The notes under the pieces were generated by a model. That model made no database searches. It was not told the origin of the DNA and was given only the letters and a program-made list of their open reading frames with translations. From the NCBI GenBank assembly GCA_051892815.1, contig JBJFGP010000040.1, positions 1 to 5,357 of the forward strand: a stretch of 5,357 bases of DNA. Direction: 5' to 3'. Shown here piece after piece: positions 1 through 5,297 of the stretch (position 1 is the stretch's first letter; each line of letters begins with the position of its first letter). The position numbers and the translations under genes were made by a program. The DNA comes from JAXFQS01 sp051892815. Its GTDB lineage: Bacteria > Verrucomicrobiota > Kiritimatiellia > RFP12 > DVOR01.

Positions 1-585
1 CTCGCGGCAATGGACACCGGATCGGCCTTCGAAGGCATGGGCGCGTCGAGAGAAGCCTACTTCTCGGCCCTGGTCGAAGCAACCATTTTCGCGATTCTTT
101 GCTTCCTTTTGACCCTGACGGTACGCACCGATCTCTCCGGGATGTTGGCATCTTTCGGTCCCGAAGCTTGGCAGGAATCGGCGACCCCGATGCTCCTCGG
201 CGCGCTCGCCTTCATCGCCGTGCTGCTCTGCGAAAACTGTCGCGTGCCCTTCGACGACCCGGAGACCCACCTCGAACTGACGATGGTCCACGAGGCGATG
301 ATTCTCGACCACGCCGGTCCCGAACTGGGGCTCGTCCTCTACGCCTCCGCCCTCAAACTCTGGCTCCTCTCCGGCTTCTTCGTTCTCCTGCTCCTCCCCG
401 CCATCCCCGGACTTCCCGCGCACGGGCACGCCCTGCTCTGGATAGGCGGCACCCTCGGCAGCGGAATCCTAGTCGGCACCATCGAGTCAACCCTCGCCCG
501 CGCCCGCTTCCTCAAAGTCCCCCAACTCCTTCTTGGCGCCTTTGCCGCCGCCCTCATCGCCCTGATTCTCCTCAAAGCCTTCTAG
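1..585 (+). CDS. hyfC: HyfC/HycD-type membrane subunit (NuoH family), 5'-truncated
   Basis: This is the C-terminal 194 residues of a NuoH-family proton-channel subunit, which anchors the hydrophilic arm in the membrane. The reading frame is open from base 1, so the start lies upstream; the ATG at 10 is internal, since HycD/HyfC proteins are roughly 300 residues long. Two family signatures are visible: GSAFEGMGASREAYFSALVE (window residues 7-26), and ENCRVPFDDPE (78-88) continuing into a segment rich in acidic residues and His through HEAMILDHAGPEL. In NuoH these regions line the quinone chamber and the entry to the proton path. About five hydrophobic helices follow (near residues 24-42, 62-79, 111-134, 143-163 and 175-194), and a conserved-looking RARFLKVPQLL stretch precedes the last helix. 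The stop is 9 bases before hyfE. The glycine- and glutamate-rich signature resembles hydrogenase-type subunits more than respiratory NuoH. Codons mostly end in C. Confidence 0.93.
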   Translation, partial: LAAMDTGSAFEGMGASREAYFSALVEATIFAILCFLLTLTVRTDLSGMLASFGPEAWQESATPMLLGALAFIAVLLCENCRVPFDDPETHLELTMVHEAMILDHAGPELGLVLYASALKLWLLSGFFVLLLLPAIPGLPAHGHALLWIGGTLGSGILVGTIESTLARARFLKVPQLLLGAFAAALIALILLKAF

Positions 586-594
586 GAACGACCC

Positions 595-1263
595 ATGCCA
601 GAGACCGCCGAACTCCTCCTCGCGCTGATACTCGTGAGCGACCTCGTGCTCGTCGCCTCCAGCCGACTGCTCCATTGCATCAAAGTCGCCGGAATCCAAG
701 GCCTGCTCATCGGATTGCTACCCCTGGCCGTCTGGCAAACCGGCGGCGGCATCTCCTCCCTTCCACTTTGGGGCGTCGCGCTGACCAACACCCTCGTCAA
801 AGGCATAGCCCTCCCAGCCCTGATGGTCTACGCCATGCGCCAGGCCTCCGTCAAGCGCGAACTCGAACCCTTCGTCGGCTATCCCCTCTCCGTCGCCGTC
901 CAATTCCTCATCGTCGCCGCATCCTTCCTCGCCGCCTCGCGCCTGCACATCGCCGACGGCCTCGCCTGCGCCCTGACCATCCCCGTCGCACTCTCCACCA
1001 TCGGCGCCGGCCTCTTTATGATTATCGCCCGCCGCAAAGCCATCACCCAAGTCATCGGCTTCCTGATGCTCGAGAACGGCATCACCGTCTTCGGCGCCGG
1101 ACTAATGATGGAATACGGCCCCTTCGTGGAACTCGGCATCCTCCTGGATGTCCTCGTCCTCGTCTTCGTCATGGGCATCGCCATCTTCCAGATCAACCGC
1201 GAATTCGCCCACATCGACACTGACCGCCTCAACCGCCTCGGCGACACCACAACCCGCAGATAG
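595..1263 (+). CDS. hyfE: HyfE-type membrane subunit (NuoK-related)
   Basis: This is a 222-residue integral membrane protein, close to the usual HyfE length of about 215. HyfE carries NuoK-like helices and bridges the HyfC and antiporter-like subunits in group 4 hydrogenase and Ehr-type complexes. Hydrophobic helices are visible near residues 5-24, 32-48, 58-80, 97-114, 124-144, 151-170 and 177-200. The most diagnostic part is FLMLENGITVFGAG (residues 156-169) followed by PFVELGILLDVLVLVFVMG (176-194). Membrane-embedded E160 and E179 match the position type of the NuoK glutamates used in proton transfer (family knowledge; alignment by eye). The C-terminal tail after QINREF is short, charged and cytoplasmic-looking. 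AGGA at 584-587, overlapping the hyfC stop, lies 7 bases before the ATG and supports this start. The coding strand is strongly C-rich. Confidence 0.93.
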   Translation: MPETAELLLALILVSDLVLVASSRLLHCIKVAGIQGLLIGLLPLAVWQTGGGISSLPLWGVALTNTLVKGIALPALMVYAMRQASVKRELEPFVGYPLSVAVQFLIVAASFLAASRLHIADGLACALTIPVALSTIGAGLFMIIARRKAITQVIGFLMLENGITVFGAGLMMEYGPFVELGILLDVLVLVFVMGIAIFQINREFAHIDTDRLNRLGDTTTRR

Positions 1264-1270
1264 ACCCCCC

Positions 1271-2644
1271 ATGACCACCCTCCTGGTTGCCACCCCCTTC
1301 TTCTTCTCCCTGCTCATATTCGCCCTCGGACGAACCCACCGCGCCGCCGAACGCCTAGCCCTCGCCGGAGCCGCCGTACACCTTCCGATTACCCTCCTGG
1401 CCTGCCTGAAATTCCCCCCCGAGCAACTCGACAGCCCCTCCCGACTCGTCCTCCTCCTAACCTCATTCCTCTACTTCGCCGTCGTCGCCCACGCCCAACA
1501 GTGGATCCCCCTCGCGCGCCAGATTGAAGGCCGCTCCGACGTACGCCGCGTGATGGATAGCCGCCTCTTCCTGGCCTGCCTCTCGGCCTTCCTCGGCTCC
1601 ATGACCCTCGTAGCCGTCGCCCGCGAACCCGGCCTCGTCTGGGTCGCCGTCGAAGCCACCACCCTCTTCAGCGCACCGCTCATCTGCTTCCACCGCTCGG
1701 CCGAGTCCCTCGAAGCCATGTGGAAATACCTGCTCATCTGTTCTGTCGGCATCGCCCTGGCGCTCTTTGGCACCATGCTCCTCGGACATGCCCAGCACCT
1801 CGCCCGGGACGGAGCCATCAACCCCGTCTGGTACAAGGCGGCATTCATCCTCGCCCTTGCCGGCTACGGCACCAAAATGGGCCTTGCCCCCTTCCACACG
1901 TGGCTCCCAGATGCCCACAGCGAGGCGCCCGCCGTCGCCTCCGCCCTCCTCTCGGGAACCCTGCTCAACTGCGCCTTCCTCGCCCTGATTCGCATAGCCG
2001 CCTTCGCCCCCGCGGAATTGGTTCCATTCGCCAACAACCTGATGCTCTTCTTCGGCGCCTTCTCGGTTGCCGTGGCGGCGCTCTTTATCATCCGCCAGAG
2101 CGACTACAAGCGATTGCTGGCCTACTCAAGCGTAGAGAATATGGGGCTGGTGCTGATGCTCTTCGCCCTGCGCGAAAGCCCTTGCGGCGAGGCCTATCTG
2201 ATCAACCTCGCCGGCCATTCGCTGGTGAAGGTCGCGCTCTTCCTGGTGGCCGGGAATATCCTGCTGGCGTGGGGCACAAGGGCCATCGGCTCAGTCAAGG
2301 GGCTTCTCGCGACGCATCCTATCCAGGCGACCCTTTGGCTGCTTGGCGCGCTGATGATTACCGCCATGCCGCCCTCTGCGCTCTTTGTTGGCGAATACGC
2401 CCTAATCCGTCAACTGGTGGCGCGGCCGGTACTTTGCCTAGTGACCGGAATCTCGCTATTGGTGCTCTTCTGCGGTATGATGCAGTCGGTGCTGGGGATG
2501 GTCATGGGTGATCCGGAGGAAGGGAAGCAGCCGCTCTGCGTCCTGCCTAGGGGGCTGGCTATTGCGCCGGCACTTTTGCTGGGGATTTCGGCCTTGCTCT
2601 TCGGGGTGCTCTGCTTTACCTTTATGGAGGGATGTCTGCCGTGA
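1271..2644 (+). CDS. hyfF: HyfF-type antiporter-like subunit (NuoL/M/N, Mrp family)
   Basis: This is a 457-residue polytopic protein with roughly 13-14 hydrophobic segments, somewhat shorter than E. coli HyfF (about 525). It belongs to the proton-translocating antiporter-like family and is expected to pump H+ or Na+. Residues that define function are present: E128 in VWVAVEATTL (helix 5 glutamate), K202 in GYGTKMGLAPFHTWLPDAHSEAP positions 198-220 (helix 7 lysine and the family signature), DYKRLLAYSSVENMG (278-292), and K320 in INLAGHSLVKVALFLVAGN (311-329, helix 12 lysine). There is no long C-terminal lateral-helix extension as in NuoL. The open frame runs further upstream, but those ATGs lie inside hyfE. 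ATG 1271 is 7 bases after the hyfE stop and begins a good hydrophobic helix, although the ribosome site is weak. The coding strand switches from C-rich to G-rich in the last third. The stop overlaps the hyfG start. Confidence 0.93.
   Translation: MTTLLVATPFFFSLLIFALGRTHRAAERLALAGAAVHLPITLLACLKFPPEQLDSPSRLVLLLTSFLYFAVVAHAQQWIPLARQIEGRSDVRRVMDSRLFLACLSAFLGSMTLVAVAREPGLVWVAVEATTLFSAPLICFHRSAESLEAMWKYLLICSVGIALALFGTMLLGHAQHLARDGAINPVWYKAAFILALAGYGTKMGLAPFHTWLPDAHSEAPAVASALLSGTLLNCAFLALIRIAAFAPAELVPFANNLMLFFGAFSVAVAALFIIRQSDYKRLLAYSSVENMGLVLMLFALRESPCGEAYLINLAGHSLVKVALFLVAGNILLAWGTRAIGSVKGLLATHPIQATLWLLGALMITAMPPSALFVGEYALIRQLVARPVLCLVTGISLLVLFCGMMQSVLGMVMGDPEEGKQPLCVLPRGLAIAPALLLGISALLFGVLCFTFMEGCLP
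2626..2631 (+). promoter_or_regulatory. Ribosome binding site deciding the hyfG start
   Basis: GGAGGG at 2626-2631, inside the end of hyfF, is the strongest Shine-Dalgarno-like sequence at any gene junction here. It directly abuts the ATG at 2632, which is too close for initiation. It lies 9 bases before the in-frame GTG at 2641, a normal distance. GTG 2641 also forms a GTGA overlap with the hyfF stop (TGA 2642-2644), typical of translational coupling. I therefore prefer 2641 as the start; the difference is only three residues. Confidence 0.72.
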
Positions 2645-4182
2645 AGCTGCTTGAAACCTTCAATGCCCGTCCGGTCGCGCTCGACCAGGTTCCGGAGTTG
2701 TCGCTGCCCGAGTTGCGCGACGAGATGTTGGCGGCGATGGGGTCGCCTGCTTGCCGCGTATTGGCCTTTTTCGCGCTTTCGGAGGGGGCGGAAGATGGGC
2801 TTTTCCGGCTGGTGTCGGTGCTTGGGGACGCGGCGGGAAAACGGCTGCTTCTGGGCTCTTCGCTGTGTCGGGAGCGGTATGCTTCGTTTACGCCTTCGCT
2901 GCCGATGGTGGATTGGTTCGAGCGTGAGATTGCGGAGCAGTATGGGGTCGAACCTGCCGGTCATCCGTGGCTCAAGCCGATACGCTTTCACGAGGCGTGG
3001 AACGGTCGGAATGCCTTCGGTAGAGGGCCGCTTTTGCCGGGGGTGGCGGACAATTTCTGGCTTGAGGGGCGTGCGGCGCACGAGGTGGCGGTTGGGCCTG
3101 TCCATGCGGGGGTGATTGAACCGGGGCACTTCCGTTTCCAGTGTCTGGGGGAGGATGTCTTTCATCTCGAAATCTCTTTGGGGTATCAGCACCGGGGGCT
3201 GGAGCGTCTGCTGGAGGGGGGACCGGAGGTGCGTACGATTCCGTGGCTGGAGACGGTTTCCGGGGACTCAACGGTTGCCTCTGCGTGGGCTCTTTGCGCG
3301 CTAATGGAGGGGCTTGGCGGAATGGCAGTTCCGGAGGGGCTTCGGTTGCTCCGTTCGGTGCTGTTGGAACTTGAGCGGGTGGCGAACCATACGGGCGATT
3401 TGGGGGCTTTGGCGGGTGATGTGGCGTATTTGCCAACGGCCTCTTTCTGTGGGCGGATTAGGGGGGATTTGCTCAATCTGACGGCTTTGCTGACGGGGAA
3501 CCGGTTTGGCCGGAATGCGCTGGTTCCCGGTGGTTCGCGGGTGGGGTTGTCGGCTGCGACGGCGGGGGAGGCGCTCGTGAAGTTGCGTGCGGCGCGAAGG
3601 GATTTGGAGGGGGCTTTGGCGCTGATGTTCGATGCGCCGAGTGTGCTTGATCGGCTGGAGCAGACTGGGCGGGTGCCGCTGCGGCGGGCGCGCGAGTTGG
3701 GGTTGACGGGGTTGGCGGCGCGGGCGTCCGGGCTGGCGTACGATGCGCGGGCGGACTTTCCGCTTCCGGGGGTGGTGCCGTACGCGTCGACGCCGCTGCC
3801 GGCTTTCCAGGAGGGGGAGGTTTCGGGGGATGTGTTTTGCCGCGCGAGGCAGAGACGACTGGAACTGGCGGCTTCGTTCGACTGGCTGGAGCGGGTGCTT
3901 GCGGAGGTGGCGGAATCTGGCGCGGCAATCGCCGCGGAGGAGTCTTCGATGGGGCCGCTGGCGGCGAACAGTCTGGCGGTTTCGGTGGTCGAGGGGTGGC
4001 GCGGGGAGTTGGTTCATGTGGGTCTGACGGATGGCTCGGGTCGGTTCCGGCGGTACAAGATTGTAGACCCTTCGTTCCGCAACTGGACGGGGCTGGCGTT
4101 TGCCTTGAGGGGGGAGCAGATTTCGAACTTTCCCATCTGCAACAAGAGTTTCAATCTCTCCTATTGCGGGACGGATCTCTAG
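2641..4182 (+). CDS. hyfG: HyfG/HycE-like large subunit (NuoC-NuoD fusion) lacking [NiFe] cysteine ligands; Ehr type
   Basis: This is a 513-residue cytoplasmic large subunit. Residues 1 to about 135 form a divergent NuoC-like domain; its end is recognisable as DWFEREIAEQYGV (91-103) then GHPWLKPIRFHE (107-118). The NuoD/HycE-like domain begins with VGPVHAGVIEPGHFRF (151-166) and GYQHRGLERL (181-190), followed by LLELERVANH (241-250). In [NiFe] enzymes of this family the next landmark is RxCGxC, but here it is VSGDST (206-211). The C-terminal DPCxxC is replaced by NLSYCG (505-510), with C509 and C500 not at ligand positions. The chain ends three residues later, so there is no maturation-protease tail. 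It therefore cannot hold a classical Ni-Fe centre, and the best match is an energy-converting hydrogenase-related (Ehr) large subunit with unknown substrate. It is about 40-50 residues shorter than HycE. Codons are strikingly G-ending. Translation is probably coupled to hyfF; ATG 2632 is an alternative start. Confidence 0.9.
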   Translation: MKLLETFNARPVALDQVPELSLPELRDEMLAAMGSPACRVLAFFALSEGAEDGLFRLVSVLGDAAGKRLLLGSSLCRERYASFTPSLPMVDWFEREIAEQYGVEPAGHPWLKPIRFHEAWNGRNAFGRGPLLPGVADNFWLEGRAAHEVAVGPVHAGVIEPGHFRFQCLGEDVFHLEISLGYQHRGLERLLEGGPEVRTIPWLETVSGDSTVASAWALCALMEGLGGMAVPEGLRLLRSVLLELERVANHTGDLGALAGDVAYLPTASFCGRIRGDLLNLTALLTGNRFGRNALVPGGSRVGLSAATAGEALVKLRAARRDLEGALALMFDAPSVLDRLEQTGRVPLRRARELGLTGLAARASGLAYDARADFPLPGVVPYASTPLPAFQEGEVSGDVFCRARQRRLELAASFDWLERVLAEVAESGAAIAAEESSMGPLAANSLAVSVVEGWRGELVHVGLTDGSGRFRRYKIVDPSFRNWTGLAFALRGEQISNFPICNKSFNLSYCGTDL

Positions 4183-4197
4183 CCTGGAGTTTTCAGA

Positions 4198-4992
4198 ATG
4201 ATTGCCTCTTTCCTTGCCCGCCTGCGCCAGAAATACCGGACGGGAACTTTCCCCGCGACGCCGCCGAATCTGCCCCCTTCGTTCCGCGGCCGACCGGCGA
4301 TCGATGCCTCGGCGACGCCCGAAGACCGGCGTATGGCGGCCTCGGTTTGCCCCGCGCGAGCGGTTCTTGCGGATGCCGATGGTCGGCCCTCGATTGACCT
4401 TGGGCGGTGCACCTTCTGCGGGCGCTGCGCGGAGGTTTGCCCGCGTATCCGGTTCACCCGCGAGTACCGTCTGGCGACCTTCCGGCGCGACGAGCTGGTG
4501 GTGCGCGCGGGGGAAGGGGCGTACCGCCCGCTCGCCAATCCCGATGCCGAGTTCGCGGGGCTCTGCCGCAACTCGTTCAAGATTCGCCAGGTCTCGGCGG
4601 GCGGGTGCGCGGCGTGCGAACTGGACTTCAATGTGCTCGGGACGCTGGCGTGGGACATGGGGCGCTTCGGACTTCAGATTGTCGCCTCGCCGCGCCATGC
4701 CGACGCGATTTTGGTGACCGGCCCGGTGACCCGAAACATGGCCCTCGCCTTGCGCAAGACCTACGACGCCATGCCGCGCCCCTGCGCCATCGTCCTCTCC
4801 GGCGCCTGCGCCATCTCCGGCGGCCTCTACGCCCAATCCCCCCAGACCTGCGGCGGCTTCGACGGCTGGCGCGAGAGCGGCCTTCCGCCCCCGATGCTCT
4901 ACATCCCCGGCTGCCCGCCCCACCCCGCCACCACCCTCGAAGCCCTCGTGCGCGCCATCGGTCGCCCGCCCGCCCCGCCTGTCGACCAGTGA
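4198..4992 (+). CDS. hyfI: Ferredoxin domain fused to HyfI/NuoB-type small subunit (HyfH-HyfI fusion)
   Basis: This is a 264-residue iron-sulfur protein that should carry electrons into the large subunit. Residues 45-85 form a ferredoxin-like segment with one complete [4Fe-4S] motif, CTFCGRCAEVCP (C71, C74, C77, C81). A lone Cys-Pro (C51-P52) remains where the second cluster motif of two-cluster ferredoxins would end. From about residue 120 the NuoB/HycG-type domain follows: GGCAACELDF (C137, C140), GPVTRNM (175-181), SGACAISGG (C204) and IPGCPPHP (C239). These four cysteines fit the proximal/N2-type [4Fe-4S] cluster. In E. coli Hyf and Hyc, the ferredoxin and small subunits are separate proteins. 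There is no signal peptide, so it is cytoplasmic, on the membrane arm. GGAG at 4186-4189 lies 8 bases before the ATG, 15 bases after the hyfG stop. The coding strand turns C-rich after about 4730. It is the last gene before the terminator. Confidence 0.92.
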   Translation: MIASFLARLRQKYRTGTFPATPPNLPPSFRGRPAIDASATPEDRRMAASVCPARAVLADADGRPSIDLGRCTFCGRCAEVCPRIRFTREYRLATFRRDELVVRAGEGAYRPLANPDAEFAGLCRNSFKIRQVSAGGCAACELDFNVLGTLAWDMGRFGLQIVASPRHADAILVTGPVTRNMALALRKTYDAMPRPCAIVLSGACAISGGLYAQSPQTCGGFDGWRESGLPPPMLYIPGCPPHPATTLEALVRAIGRPPAPPVDQ

Positions 4993-5015
4993 CTTTTCCG
5001 CCCCTGGCGCGACCC

Positions 5016-5057
5016 AAAATCCGGCGGTCGGCTCTTGACTCCAGCCGTCGGATTTTT
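5016..5057 (+). terminator. Intrinsic (Rho-independent) terminator, probably bidirectional
   Basis: AAAATCCGGCGG (5016-5027) pairs with CCGTCGGATTTT (5045-5056) in a 12-bp stem with one G-U pair and a 17-base loop. The 3' side is a T5 run (5053-5057) and the 5' side begins with AAAA, so the reverse transcript would also have a hairpin followed by a short U-tract. It begins 24 bases after the hyfI stop and probably ends the operon transcript. An alternative inner stem, CGGCT/AGCCG, can form within the same hairpin. Confidence 0.82.
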
Positions 5058-5073
5058 CTGCACACCTCCGCTT

Positions 5074-5165
5074 CCGAAAGGTAGCCACCACCGCCCCCCG
5101 AAGGTAGGCAGGAATAGCCCCTGTAGGTACCCACCTGTTGACTTTGAAGGTGTCAACCAATCGGC
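5074..5165. repeat. Degenerate 23-bp tandem motif, at least four units
   Basis: Four consecutive 23-base segments starting at 5074, 5097, 5120 and 5143 line up without gaps around (A/T)AGGT(A/G). The GGT lies at 5080, 5103, 5126 and 5149, exactly 23 bases apart each time. The loose consensus is CCNGAAGGTAGCCACC followed by seven variable bases. Two weaker units may continue the phase (GGT at 5171 and 5194). The individual units are too diverged for this to be a recent duplication. It could be an operator-like array or a decayed repeat. It contains no coding signal. Confidence 0.5.
5132..5157. repeat. Overlapping small inverted repeats (competing hairpins)
   Basis: GTTGAC (5137-5142) and GTCAAC (5152-5157) are perfect 6-base inverted repeats around a 9-base spacer. 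Overlapping them, CACCT (5132-5136) pairs with AGGTG (5148-5152). The two stems cannot form completely together. They sit across units 3 and 4 of the 23-base motif. They could be a dyad for a DNA-binding protein or chance structures. Confidence 0.35.
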
Positions 5166-5180
5166 CTGCGGGTAGGGTGA

Positions 5181-5297
5181 TTTACCCCCGGTTGGTGCCC
5201 GAGCGAGCCATTTTTTCCGCCCGCAAAACACATCCGAATGTGCCAGTCAAGACCCCTTGAGCCTGAAAATTGGGCAAAATAAGCCGTTTTACCCCCG
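5181..5297. repeat. Direct repeat of TTTACCCCCG (two copies)
   Basis: The 10-mer TTTACCCCCG occurs at 5181-5190 and again at 5288-5297, 107 bases apart, each followed by a purine and TT. The first copy also forms a short hairpin with the preceding GGGTA (5170-5174 with TACCC 5183-5187). Exact 10-mers in a 365-base region are uncommon by chance but not impossible; the function is unknown. Confidence 0.4.
5229..5260. repeat. Two adjacent tetraloop-sized inverted repeats
   Basis: CACAT-CCGA-ATGTG (5229-5242) and TCAAG-ACCC-CTTGA (5247-5260) are two perfect 5-bp dyads with 4-base centres, separated by four bases. The stems are too weak to be terminators and no T-run follows. Adjacent dyads of this size may be protein-binding sites upstream of the next gene, but nothing here proves it. 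Confidence 0.3.

Noticed and set aside
99..1223. 374-residue open frame on the + strand in another frame of hyfC/hyfE
   Set aside because: It is dominated by Arg, Pro and His from C-rich codons read out of frame and has no start context; hyfC and hyfE in the other frame have clear family motifs.
1148..1270. Upstream extension of hyfF to the ATG at 1148
   Set aside because: It would overlap hyfE by over 100 bases with a low-complexity Ser-rich leader; ATG 1271 starts a normal first membrane helix just after the hyfE stop.
2410..3192. 260-residue - strand frame across the hyfF/hyfG junction
   Set aside because: Shadow of two well-supported + strand genes, with a basic and unstructured composition.
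3301..5160. 619-residue open frame on the - strand opposite hyfG and hyfI
   Set aside because: It is antisense to two clear family members, is very rich in Arg, Pro, Gly and His, has no recognisable domain and crosses the terminator. G-ending codons in hyfG remove stop codons on the opposite strand, which explains it.
5074..5165. CRISPR-like reading of the 23-base periodic motif
   Set aside because: Units are tandem with no spacer of proper length and are too diverged; CRISPR repeats would be nearly identical.
5190..5217. Possible second terminator ending in T6 (5211-5216)
   Set aside because: Only a 3-4 bp stem (TGGT/GCCA) can be drawn before the T-run, which is too weak.
4899..5231. 110-residue - strand frame reaching into the intergenic region
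   Set aside because: It begins in the AT-richer spacer and runs through the terminator into the antisense of hyfI. There is no ribosome site or recognisable motif.
5257..5285. Possible promoter TTGAGC plus AAAATA-like box
   Set aside because: The spacing is off and the -10 match is poor; nearby TTGACT at 5138 also lacks any -10 box. Not enough to call a promoter.
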